Shown: piece by piece, positions 1 to 7,185 of the stretch | Position numbering within the stretch: position 1 is the stretch's first letter | Layout of the letters: every line of letters begins with the position of its first letter | Source: a bacterium | GTDB taxonomy: Bacteria > JAMCPX01 | NCBI GenBank assembly: GCA_021792615.1 | Contig: JAJYUJ010000053.1 | Coordinates: forward strand, 1 to 12,237 | Length of the DNA stretch: 12,237 nt | Direction of reading: 5' to 3' | Notes under the pieces: generated by a model | The model's database searches: none | Seen by the model: only the letters and a program-made list of their open reading frames with translations | What the model was told of the DNA's origin: nothing | Position numbers and translations under genes: made by a program

Positions 1-37
1 TTCCGATCTCATGTTCGCATAGACAAATAATATTCAT
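1..37 (-). CDS. Possible start of a further gene, truncated by the window edge
   Basis: An ATG at 35-37 opens a frame that stays open to the window edge and reads MNIICLCEHEIG. The short hydrophobic strand right after the start resembles the first beta strand of a Rossmann-like fold, as in many glycosyltransferases, and the position 43 bases after the asnB stop fits one more member of the same operon. There is no Shine-Dalgarno sequence near this ATG; the nearest purine-rich stretch is about 30 bases upstream. Only twelve residues are visible, so function cannot be assigned and the call may be wrong. Confidence 0.25.
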   Translation of the reverse strand, partial: MNIICLCEHEIG

Positions 38-80
38 AATTATTGCAACAGTCAACAACTATGTCTTTCCTCAACATATT

Positions 81-1964
81 TCAGGGCAATCCGATCTTAT
101 ACCGCTGCAGCCATTGTACAAATATGATAACAGGCCAGAGCTTTTTCCTGTGATCGCAGGCCTTTGCCGTATGCTCCTTCAAGAGCCTGTCTATGTATGC
201 ATAATTCAATAAGCCGGTACTATCGATGGAATCCTTTGACAGAAGCGATTCAGCCTCTCGTCTGAAATCATGCTGCAACCACTTTGTCAGAGGTATGCCG
301 AAGCCTTTCTTTTTCCTTTTTATAATACGGTCCGGTAGCTTCCCCTTCATGAGCCGTTTCAGCAGATACTTTTGTGTAAGACCCTTGATTTTATAACAGA
401 AGGGCAGTGCCATACTGAATTCCACAAGCCTGTTGTCAAGCAGCGGGACCCGCGATTCAATCGATGCAAACATAGTAGCGCGGTCAACCTTTACGAGCAG
501 GTCATCCGGAAGGTACATGAGTATGTCCAGCACATTTGCAATCTCAGGGTCGGATAGTGCAGAGGCCTTCGCTGCAAGGGTACCTGCATGCCGATAGATA
601 TCCGTCGAACGATCGAGAATCCCGTCTTTAAACAGCAGGTCCAGTTCCGCATCGGAAAACCCGGCCATCCATTGGATATGCCTTTTATGCACAGGCATCA
701 TTGCCGAACGTATAAATTTTTTTGAGATAAAATCAAAAGAAAAGTTCCTCGATGATACAGGCAGCATATCCACAAGAGGTTCCAGAGCATACTTCCTTAT
801 TAAGGCAGGGAGCGATCCGTACAGAGATGAGAACCCATGTGCCCTGTAGGTCGGATACCCCGCAAACATCTCATCTCCGCCCTCACCAGAGAGCACCACC
901 TTCACGTGCTCCGCGGCAAGCCTGCTCAGAAAATAGGTCGGCAGAAAAGACGGGTCTGCAACAGGTTCATCCATAAAATCCATGAGGTGATCGAACAATC
1001 CGCGGAACACTCCGAACGTGAACACTTCTGAGTAATGCTTCAAACCTAGGGTATTGCTCACCATGAGGGCATACTTGTTTTCATCAAAAGACGGTTCTTC
1101 AAATGCAATGGAGAAGCTTTCGACGTCAGGCTTAATCTTCGATGCGAAGTATGCAACGGTCGAAGAATCTATACCTCCCGACAGGAATATACCGACCGGC
1201 ACATCCGCTACCATCTGGTCCCGCACACTATCGAATAAAAGCGTTTCTAATCTGGATTCCGGTTTCCCTTGATTATTGCTTGCATCAGGGAACGGTGCAG
1301 GGGCCGCTGCGAATGCCTTTTCGTGGCTATGTCCTTGCTCATACATAAGGCAGAATCCGGGCAAAAGCTTGAAAATACCGTTCACAACGGTGTCTGGAGC
1401 CGGCGTATAATCATGGGCAAAATACTGTGCCACACCGGAAAGATTGAGATGATAGCTTCTGTCCTTCAGTGCAATAAGTGCCTTCATTTCAGAGGCAAAC
1501 GTAATACCATCGGACAAGCTGTAATAGAGGGGCTTTATGCCGATCCTGTCCCGTGCGAGTACCAGTCGCTGCTGCCTCTGGTCGTAGAGAGCGAACGCGA
1601 ACATGCCGTTTAATTTTTCAAAGCCCCCGGTCCCCTCCTGCTCGTAAAGATGAACAATAACCTCGGTATCGGTATCCGTATAAAACCTGTGTCCCTGTAG
1701 AAGAAGCTTCTTCCTGAGTTCTTTGAAGTTATAGACCTCTCCGTTATACACTACCCATATTGAAGCATCCTCATTATGAATGGGCTGATCACCCTTTTCT
1801 ATGTCTATGATGGAAAGGCGGTTGGCCCCTATCACGCACCGGTCAAAGGCATGGATGCCCTGCTGATCCGGTCCGCGATAGCGCATTGCATCAAGCATCT
1901 GTTTCGTACAGGCTGTAAGCTCATCCCTGCCAGCATCCCTGTATATGCCGCATATCCCGCACAT
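81..1964 (-). CDS. asnB: Asparagine synthase (glutamine-hydrolysing), AsnB family
   Basis: A 627-residue cytoplasmic amidotransferase that would transfer glutamine-derived ammonia to beta-aspartyl-AMP. The N-terminal class II glutaminase domain (about 2-200) has the nucleophile Cys2 exposed by Met removal (MCGICGIY), RGPD at 30-33, Arg49, the NGE motif at 74-76 and Asp99. The synthetase domain (about 235-600) has the pyrophosphate loop SGGIDSS at 262-268, SGEGGDEMFAGY at 359-370, VDRATM at 493-498, ESRVPLLD at 503-510 and the basic KKKGFGIP stretch near 551. All key residues are present, so it should be active. The length matches the roughly 600-650 residue subfamily common in exopolysaccharide and exosortase-linked loci. 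It starts 14 bases after the glycosyltransferase stop without a strong ribosome binding site, which suggests translational coupling. In this context it may amidate a sugar or glycan precursor rather than make bulk asparagine; that part is inference. Confidence 0.93.
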   Translation of the reverse strand: MCGICGIYRDAGRDELTACTKQMLDAMRYRGPDQQGIHAFDRCVIGANRLSIIDIEKGDQPIHNEDASIWVVYNGEVYNFKELRKKLLLQGHRFYTDTDTEVIVHLYEQEGTGGFEKLNGMFAFALYDQRQQRLVLARDRIGIKPLYYSLSDGITFASEMKALIALKDRSYHLNLSGVAQYFAHDYTPAPDTVVNGIFKLLPGFCLMYEQGHSHEKAFAAAPAPFPDASNNQGKPESRLETLLFDSVRDQMVADVPVGIFLSGGIDSSTVAYFASKIKPDVESFSIAFEEPSFDENKYALMVSNTLGLKHYSEVFTFGVFRGLFDHLMDFMDEPVADPSFLPTYFLSRLAAEHVKVVLSGEGGDEMFAGYPTYRAHGFSSLYGSLPALIRKYALEPLVDMLPVSSRNFSFDFISKKFIRSAMMPVHKRHIQWMAGFSDAELDLLFKDGILDRSTDIYRHAGTLAAKASALSDPEIANVLDILMYLPDDLLVKVDRATMFASIESRVPLLDNRLVEFSMALPFCYKIKGLTQKYLLKRLMKGKLPDRIIKRKKKGFGIPLTKWLQHDFRREAESLLSKDSIDSTGLLNYAYIDRLLKEHTAKACDHRKKLWPVIIFVQWLQRYKIGLP

Positions 1965-1978
1965 TTATCTGAATGATT

Positions 1979-2965
1979 TCACTTTTCCCTCTCCCCGTTG
2001 TGGAGAGATGGGGTAGGGGGAAGATTGATCTCTTCTTTTATCGTGTAAACAGGATTACTGACGGACTCGTGATACAGCCGGATAACGAGCTCGGCAATCA
2101 GTCCTATGAGCACGAGCTCAAAACCTATGAGGAATAAAAAAACCGCAAGCAAGAGTAAAGGATTCCGGTAAGCGAAGATATGCAGACGAAATTTCTCGTA
2201 GAGAACATAGATGCCTATGCAGGATCCCGATGTCATAAACAAGAACCCGCTCCCGCCGAACAAATGAATGGGACGCGTGGAAAAATCACCGAGAAATTTT
2301 ACGGTAAGCAGGTCAAGCACGACTTTGATCGTTCTGATAAAACCATAATGCGAGCTACCATAGAGTCTTTCGCGGTGGTTCGTTTTAATCTCGGTGATGC
2401 TTGCACCCGTCCATGCAGCATAAACCGGTATAAACCTGTGCATCTCTCCGTATAATTTGATACCTTTTATGACATCCGAACGGTATGCTTTGAGAGTACA
2501 CCCGAAATCATGCAGTTTTACGCCGGTGACAATCCTGATAAGATAATTCGCAATGATAGACGGGAGTACTCTCCGCAAGAAATTGTCCTTTCTCGGCTTC
2601 CTCCAGCCGCTGACGAGTTCATATCCTTCCTCTATCTTAGATACCATTGCAGGTATGTCATTCGGATCATTCTGGAGGTCCGCGTCCATGGTTATGATGA
2701 TCCGGCCGCTTGCATGCTGAATACCCGCAGACATGGCAGGTGTCTGGCCATAGTTCCGCTTAAAGCTGATGACTTTGACGCCGGTATCGGATGCAGCAAG
2801 CTTTTTCAGTTTCTCTATACTTTGATCTCTGCTCCCGTCATTGACGAATATGATTTCCGCAGTATATTGCTGACGTACAATAACATCCTTTAATTCGGTA
2901 TATAACTGAACTACAGAATCAGCTTCGTTAAACACCGGTATTATAATGGACAAATAAACACCCAT
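1979..2965 (-). CDS. GT2 family glycosyltransferase, polyprenyl-phosphate type (DPM1/GtrB/ArnC-like), membrane-anchored
   Basis: A 328-residue membrane enzyme expected to move a sugar from a nucleotide donor onto undecaprenyl phosphate at the inner face of the cytoplasmic membrane. The GT-A domain shows SIIIPVFNE at 6-14, DGS at 43-45 and the metal-binding DADLQ at 94-98, followed by the basic acceptor-side stretch ending in RERLYGSSHYG (198-208). Two transmembrane helices follow at about 232-257 and 268-292, the usual layout of the GtrB/ArnC group. The family normally ends near NPVYTIKEEI; here the last 14 residues (LPPTPSLHNGEREK) are encoded by a repeat-like sequence described separately. 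The ATG is preceded only by a weak GAAGA, and a 141-base leader with a hairpin separates the gene from the upstream terminator. It is probably cotranscribed with asnB and takes part in surface glycan or lipid modification. The transferred sugar cannot be told from sequence. Confidence 0.9.
   Translation of the reverse strand: MGVYLSIIIPVFNEADSVVQLYTELKDVIVRQQYTAEIIFVNDGSRDQSIEKLKKLAASDTGVKVISFKRNYGQTPAMSAGIQHASGRIIITMDADLQNDPNDIPAMVSKIEEGYELVSGWRKPRKDNFLRRVLPSIIANYLIRIVTGVKLHDFGCTLKAYRSDVIKGIKLYGEMHRFIPVYAAWTGASITEIKTNHRERLYGSSHYGFIRTIKVVLDLLTVKFLGDFSTRPIHLFGGSGFLFMTSGSCIGIYVLYEKFRLHIFAYRNPLLLLAVFLFLIGFELVLIGLIAELVIRLYHESVSNPVYTIKEEINLPPTPSLHNGEREK
1982..2023 (-). repeat. Dispersed-repeat-like inverted sequence forming the 3' end of the glycosyltransferase gene
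   Basis: This G-rich/C-rich stretch contains the inverted arms CTCTCC (1989-1994) and GGAGAG (2002-2007) around the loop CCGTTGT, followed by GGGGTAGGGGG. It closely resembles the widely scattered bacterial intergenic repeat that, when translated, yields PLTPTLSPQGRG or PLPNPLPQGERE type peptides; here it reads LPPTPSLHNGEREK. Its edge at 2023 coincides with the codon for Leu315, exactly where the conserved part of the protein ends. The family assignment is from memory of that repeat, not from a search. Confidence 0.6.
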
Positions 2966-3023
2966 GTTATCTTCGTATCAGAAATACGGGAGAAAGTGAA
3001 ATAAAATGTACTCAGAAAGACTC

Positions 3024-3060
3024 ATGACAACGCATTGCCGGTACAATGCTTCGTTGTCAT
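3024..3060 (-). promoter_or_regulatory. Long bulged hairpin in the leader of the glycosyltransferase-asnB unit
   Basis: The arm ATGACAACGCATTG (3024-3037) pairs with CAATGC (3044-3049) and GTTGTCAT (3053-3060), with a 3-base bulge at 3050-3052 and a 6-base loop CCGGTA. This gives 14 base pairs. No T-run follows on either strand, so it is not an intrinsic terminator. It lies between the terminator at 3107-3144 and the glycosyltransferase start at 2965, so it could be a leader RNA structure, a protein-binding palindrome or a small dispersed repeat. No convincing -35/-10 pair was found next to it. Confidence 0.45.
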
Positions 3061-3106
3061 TCACATGAAAACGGGAATCCTTAAGAACTATGTGCATCAC
3101 GATAGG

Positions 3107-3144
3107 AATAAAAAAGACGTCCCGCAGCTGGCGGGACGTCTTTT
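3107..3144 (-). terminator. Rho-independent terminator after the outer-membrane barrel gene
   Basis: A perfect 14-bp stem, AAAAGACGTCCCGC (3112-3125) paired with GCGGGACGTCTTTT (3131-3144), closes on a 5-base loop. On the minus-strand transcript it is followed by a run of six T then ATT (3115 down to 3107). It begins 22 bases after the stop codon of the barrel gene. The plus-strand reading also ends in four T, so weak bidirectional action is possible. It separates the barrel gene from the glycosyltransferase-asnB unit. Confidence 0.92.
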
Positions 3145-3166
3145 GATGTTAGCTATTGTATCTCTT

Positions 3167-4654
3167 TTAGAACAGTACAGTAAACCTTGTCTCGAACGCA
3201 AATACACCGTCTGCTTTGCCGCTGGCGTCCTTAAATACAGCACCGGGGATCAAATAACCCGTCTGGAATCCAAAGATAAACTTATCCGACAATGTCGTGT
3301 CGAGCCCAAAGTCAGCCTCGTAGCCGAGATCCCTGGCCGGTTTTCCTGCCGCTCTGCCCAACAAAGGTGCATAGTTCGTGAAATCGTTGGTCTCTGCATA
3401 CATGAGCTGCAGCTTTGCCTTAAGGAAATCAGCAGGTATGAACTTGACCATCGGTGCGAAATAGATAAAGTCGTCCTTCAATACGGACTCCGGGGGTATC
3501 GTTGTTGCCGGACTATTCAGTGAGCCAAGTGCATTTAATGTTCCTATTGTAGGGTTTTCCATCGAATTAGGTGCTGCAAGTCCCGTGTTGTTAAACAGTA
3601 TAAGGCTTGAGTTGTAATCATTGCTGAACGGGTATGTCTGGATCTGATTTGCTGCTGAGCCGTTTGCCGGAGAAAATCCAATCTCCATGCTGTAATCCAG
3701 CGGACTCATGTTATACTCGCCCCTGACTACACCGCCCTGCGCATCTACAACCTTTAGCGTGTTCGTACCTATAGCTGCCTGCATGGCCTGAGCTGCAGCG
3801 CTTGATGACGTAAACGGCATTAAAGACCCGCTGAGATAGAAATAATCAACGAGCAGTTTAAGGCCTTTAATAGGCTTTATATCCGCATAGAGCTCTGCGT
3901 AGTTGATGTTCTTTTTAAACAGGTTCTGTTCTATGTGCAGTAAATCCAAAAATGCTGTTACCTTTTTCGTCTGATAGCCCGGGATAAACATGTACCAGTC
4001 CTCGTCATCATAAGGATTGTTCGGGTCATTGCCTTTCATCTTGGCGTATTCAAGCACGGTAACGAGCGGCTCGTCCTTGCCCATAGGCATGGTAGCAAAC
4101 TGTATTTGATCCGCTGTATTGCCGTAGTAAGCATCGCCCCACTCGTTCGCAAACCCATCTCCATCGTTATACTGCACGCCAAGCCCGAAACCAAACGGTG
4201 CACGGCCTATGAGAAGATTGCCCACCGGCGAATGATATTCAAGCCAGACCCGTTTGACATTAATATTCAGAAGTCCTGTGCCGTCCGGTGTCGTTGCACC
4301 ATAAGGATAATACGCGGAGTTGTTCGATGGATTACCCGTTTGTATGGCATTGCCGCTGTCCACATTGTCCCCCCAAAACACGTCATCCAGCATATCGATC
4401 TGTGTTTTGATCGTGATGTCTTCATTGATATTGAGCTGGGGTTCAAGGCGAAACCTTTGATCGAAGTAAGAGGTATTCTCAGAATTTTTCAATGTAATGT
4501 TATGGTAATATATCTGCCGTACCCTGTAATAGCCTCCTAATTTTACGCTTGAAGCATCAAGAAGAGCAGCAAAGGTGGGTGAAGATACAAACAACAGCCC
4601 GATCAACGTTGTAGCAACTATGGTCAGCGATAGTATCCGTTTTTTTACGTCCAT
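3167..4654 (-). CDS. Outer-membrane beta-barrel protein (porin-like), family not recognised
   Basis: A 495-residue secreted protein. The N-terminus MDVKKR plus a hydrophobic stretch (about 7-23) and PTFA form a signal peptide with likely cleavage after Ala29. The mature chain is rich in alternating strands with aromatic residues (YYRVRQIYYH at 42-51, RFRLEPQLNI at 68-77, VKRVWLEYH at 133-141), has Gly-rich turns such as GRAPFGFGLG (150-159) and DGDGFANEWGD (164-174), and ends in ETRFTVLF, whose terminal Phe is the usual BAM-complex signal. There are no large cytoplasmic-type domains. The start is fixed by a near-ideal AGGAGGT six bases upstream. It sits between the acyl-CoA synthetase operon and a strong terminator, with its own promoter, so it is a single-gene unit. 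A role as a channel for fatty or aromatic acids would fit the neighbours, but the sequence does not show substrate specificity. Confidence 0.82.
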   Translation of the reverse strand: MDVKKRILSLTIVATTLIGLLFVSSPTFAALLDASSVKLGGYYRVRQIYYHNITLKNSENTSYFDQRFRLEPQLNINEDITIKTQIDMLDDVFWGDNVDSGNAIQTGNPSNNSAYYPYGATTPDGTGLLNINVKRVWLEYHSPVGNLLIGRAPFGFGLGVQYNDGDGFANEWGDAYYGNTADQIQFATMPMGKDEPLVTVLEYAKMKGNDPNNPYDDEDWYMFIPGYQTKKVTAFLDLLHIEQNLFKKNINYAELYADIKPIKGLKLLVDYFYLSGSLMPFTSSSAAAQAMQAAIGTNTLKVVDAQGGVVRGEYNMSPLDYSMEIGFSPANGSAANQIQTYPFSNDYNSSLILFNNTGLAAPNSMENPTIGTLNALGSLNSPATTIPPESVLKDDFIYFAPMVKFIPADFLKAKLQLMYAETNDFTNYAPLLGRAAGKPARDLGYEADFGLDTTLSDKFIFGFQTGYLIPGAVFKDASGKADGVFAFETRFTVLF

Positions 4655-4676
4655 AAACTACCTCCTTTTTTTATTC

Positions 4677-4706
4677 TTTCTATTCCAAACTATACGGTTG
4701 TGTCAA
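4677..4706 (-). promoter_or_regulatory. Probable sigma-70 type promoter of the barrel gene
   Basis: On the minus strand a perfect TTGACA (-35, complement of 4701-4706) is followed after 18 bases by TAGAAA (-10, complement of 4677-4682, four of six consensus positions). Transcription would start near 4670, leaving a very short leader that begins just before the AGGAGGT at 4659-4665. The long spacer and imperfect -10 lower confidence. Confidence 0.5.
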
Positions 4707-4767
4707 GAACTATAGAACGCAGTGCTATTGCGGATTTTTCTCTCTATTGTTTTTAGCTGGTCTCTTT

Positions 4768-6414
4768 TCATCCTGCGTACTGTTTTTTTAAAGCTACTTT
4801 ATTGATCTTGCCCACGCTGGTCTTCGCAATCGTCTCCACGATCTCTACACGGTCCGGAATTGCGTAACTGTTCAGCTTTCCCTGTTCCACGAACTTGTTC
4901 ATAAACGCCTTAATGTCGTCCCCGGTTATTTTATTTTTAAACTGCGGCTTCAACACAACCAATGCCAGAGGCCTTTCGCCCCACTTTTCATTTGAAACTC
5001 CGATAACCGCGGTTTCGCTGACAGCTTCATGCTGGCTGATAAGGTTCTCCAGCATCAAGGAAGAAATCCATTCACCTCCGGTTTTGATGACGTCCTTTAT
5101 CCTATCCGTAATGAGTACATAACCTTCTTCGTCGATACTGGCAACGTCCCCTGAATGTAACCAGCCTTTTCTCCAGAGCTCTTTTGTCCTCTCGGGCTCT
5201 TTATAGTACGCCTCGGTAAGCCATGGCGTACGTATGACAAGCTCTCCGTTCGTTTTTCCATCGTGAGGAAGAAATTCGTCGTTACTATCGACTATTTCCA
5301 CTTCGGCAAGAGGGAAAGGCACGCCTGTTTTGATAAGGTAGTCGAGCTTCTTTTCCTCATCCCAACCCTCCATTGTTTCCTTCAGAAGTGCAAAGGTAAC
5401 AGCAGGGCAGGTCTCTGACATACCATACGCAGCCCAAACCCTGATCCCGAGCTTCATTGCAGCCTGTGCCAATCCCCTCGGCAAAGCAGACCCCCCGATA
5501 TCGAGCTGCCAGTGGGAAAGATCGACCGATTGAGCCGTGGGATGGCTTATGACCATAAGCAGTATCGCAGGGACACAATGACTGAAGGTCACTTTTTCTC
5601 GCTGGATAAGCTTCAGTATGGCCTCCGGTTCATAGCGTCCCGGGTACACCTGCTTGGTTCCCAATAGGGTTGCCACATAAGGGACTCCCCACGCATGAAC
5701 GTGGAACATGGGGGTTAACGGCATATAAACATCTTTCGAGCGTAAGCTCCCAATCCCCGATTCATAAAGGCTCGCTATCGATACTCCGATTGTATGGAGT
5801 ACCAGCTGCCGGTGAGAAAAATATACCCCCTTCGGTAACCCGGTAGTCCCGGTCGTATAGAAAATCGTAGCCCTTGTGTTTTCTTCCAGATCCGGGAAAT
5901 CATAAGTCGGCTGAGCGTTTTTCAGCATCCCTTCGTATTCAACGGCAATGGGTACTTTCGTTGCCGGCGTTTTGTCTTCGTCTTTCAGAAGAATGACTTT
6001 TTTGACCGTTGTTAATTTGGACCAGATGGATTCCAGCAGGGGAAGGAAATCCGCGTGCACGAGCACGATATCATCTTCTGCATGGTTCATAGTATAGAGG
6101 ATGGTCTCCGGCGGTAAACGCCAGTTCATGGTATGCAGTACGGCCCCCATCATAGGTACGGCAAAATATGCTTCTAAATAGCGGTTGCTGTCATAATCGA
6201 ATACACATACCGTGTTCCCCTGTTTTACACCTAACTTCTCCAATCCGCTCGCCAGCCTGCCAATCCGCTCATAGAGTGTTTTATAGGTTAGCCTGACACG
6301 GTCACGATAGACTATTTCTTTGTCCGGAGAATACACGAGCGGGGTATTCAAAATCTTTTTGATGATCAAAGGATACTTATAGTTTTCTCCTGCCTGATAA
6401 ACTCTTTGCGACAT
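4768..6414 (-). CDS. Fatty acyl-CoA synthetase (AMP-forming, ANL superfamily)
   Basis: A 548-residue cytoplasmic ligase that would convert a carboxylic acid, ATP and CoA to acyl-CoA, AMP and pyrophosphate. Visible motifs in order are the phosphate loop YTTGTTGLPKG (186-196), PMFHVHAWG (235-243), the adenine-binding YGMSET (330-335), GWLHSGD (417-423), the hinge region TDRIKDVIKTGGEWIS (436-451) and the catalytic Lys536 in TSVGKINK. All are intact. The PMFHVHAWG and GGEWISS signatures and the length resemble medium/long-chain enzymes of the AlkK and Thermus long-chain type rather than acetyl-CoA synthetase, which is about 650 residues. The start is supported by AGGAGG ending six bases upstream. 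It is the last gene of the operon with the hydroxyacyl-CoA dehydrogenase and the SatP-type transporter, which points to use of an imported acid. Chain length cannot be fixed from sequence. Confidence 0.92.
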   Translation of the reverse strand: MSQRVYQAGENYKYPLIIKKILNTPLVYSPDKEIVYRDRVRLTYKTLYERIGRLASGLEKLGVKQGNTVCVFDYDSNRYLEAYFAVPMMGAVLHTMNWRLPPETILYTMNHAEDDIVLVHADFLPLLESIWSKLTTVKKVILLKDEDKTPATKVPIAVEYEGMLKNAQPTYDFPDLEENTRATIFYTTGTTGLPKGVYFSHRQLVLHTIGVSIASLYESGIGSLRSKDVYMPLTPMFHVHAWGVPYVATLLGTKQVYPGRYEPEAILKLIQREKVTFSHCVPAILLMVISHPTAQSVDLSHWQLDIGGSALPRGLAQAAMKLGIRVWAAYGMSETCPAVTFALLKETMEGWDEEKKLDYLIKTGVPFPLAEVEIVDSNDEFLPHDGKTNGELVIRTPWLTEAYYKEPERTKELWRKGWLHSGDVASIDEEGYVLITDRIKDVIKTGGEWISSLMLENLISQHEAVSETAVIGVSNEKWGERPLALVVLKPQFKNKITGDDIKAFMNKFVEQGKLNSYAIPDRVEIVETIAKTSVGKINKVALKKQYAG

Positions 6415-6427
6415 GTTCGACCTCCTG

Positions 6428-6456
6428 AAAAATTAAAACCCGACTTTTTAATTTTT
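6428..6456 (-). promoter_or_regulatory. AT-rich hairpin directly before the acyl-CoA synthetase ribosome binding site
   Basis: A perfect 11-bp inverted repeat, AAAAATTAAAA (6428-6438) and TTTTAATTTTT (6446-6456), encloses the 7-base loop CCCGACT. In the transcript its 3' arm ends one base before the AGGAGG at 6421-6426. The stem has no G-C pairs, so it would be weak and temperature-sensitive. It could tune translation of the synthetase, mark an RNA processing site or act as a leaky terminator between the transporter and synthetase genes; none of these is proven. Confidence 0.45.
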
Positions 6457-6498
6457 TCTGTTTTTTCGGATTACCGACCTTGTCTATTGCCTGTGAAA

Positions 6499-7068
6499 CT
6501 ATTGTTTCGCTGCCGCTGCATGTGCCTTGAGCTCGGCCAAAACCAATTCATACACAGCATACCAAATAACAAAAGAGGTTATAATCCCCACATAACCGCC
6601 GAGGTGTGAAATTGCCGCATTCTGGGTAAAACCCCCGATGGTAAGTAAAATGAGGAATAAGGCCAGGAGAAGGTAGATCGTTATTCCGATCTTGCTTTTT
6701 GTTTTGATGTACAGCATCAGTAAGACCAATGCAAAAATGGTCCATCCAACTAAAGCAACAAGCATCGCTTCTCCAACTAATGGTTTCGGTATGACCCCCC
6801 AGGAAACGGTATACGTCATAAAACCAAAGCCCATAAAAAACCCGCCCCATCCTGTTAATACCACGGCGTGAAGAGAATCACCTGTTTTGAGACATAAAAA
6901 CCCGGAAACCATTGCCACTATTCCACCGTACAAAAGAGCGAACGGCGTAGCGCTGAACATGGACGCCGGCACCATAATACCTGCGTTCGATACGTTGAAC
7001 AGAAACGTTAGGACCGCCATTGCCATTATACCGGGGATTGCCGGATTGCCGAATTTTACCTCTGACAT
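6499..7068 (-). CDS. satP: Acetate/short-chain acid transporter, GPR1/FUN34/YaaH (SatP) family
   Basis: A 189-residue inner-membrane protein, almost the same length as E. coli SatP. It begins with the family signature near residue 8 (NPAIPGIMAMAVLTF, a variant of the usual NPAPLGL) and has six predicted helices at about 10-30, 38-60, 67-87, 100-120, 127-145 and 156-178. Family members import acetate, succinate and related small acids, usually with protons, or act as channels. The ATG is preceded by AAAGGAGG seven bases away. It lies 117 bases after the hydroxyacyl-CoA dehydrogenase gene and 84 bases before the acyl-CoA synthetase gene, with no clear terminator or separate promoter between them, so one transcript is likely. 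The pairing suggests uptake of an acid that the synthetase then activates. The exact substrate is unknown. Confidence 0.9.
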   Translation of the reverse strand: MSEVKFGNPAIPGIMAMAVLTFLFNVSNAGIMVPASMFSATPFALLYGGIVAMVSGFLCLKTGDSLHAVVLTGWGGFFMGFGFMTYTVSWGVIPKPLVGEAMLVALVGWTIFALVLLMLYIKTKSKIGITIYLLLALFLILLTIGGFTQNAAISHLGGYVGIITSFVIWYAVYELVLAELKAHAAAAKQ

Positions 7069-7185
7069 AAACGTACCTCCTTTTCTCTATTTTATCGCTC
7101 AAAGCTTTTGTTACAGCTTTTTGCTTTTATCCGCGTATGTATGGCGTTTAGAGTTCCAGATTCCATGGACATTGGTTGAGGGTAT

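Noticed and set aside
3035-3523. A 162-codon open frame on the plus strand
   Set aside because: It runs across the terminator hairpin and then antisense to the barrel gene, with no domain, no Shine-Dalgarno and no promoter.
4106-4540. A 144-codon plus-strand open frame opposite the barrel gene
   Set aside because: Fully inside a well-supported secreted protein gene; its translation shows no recognisable motif.
6466-6477. Small hairpin TCGG-ATTA-CCGA between satP and the synthetase gene
   Set aside because: Four base pairs and followed by A residues in the transcript, so not a terminator.
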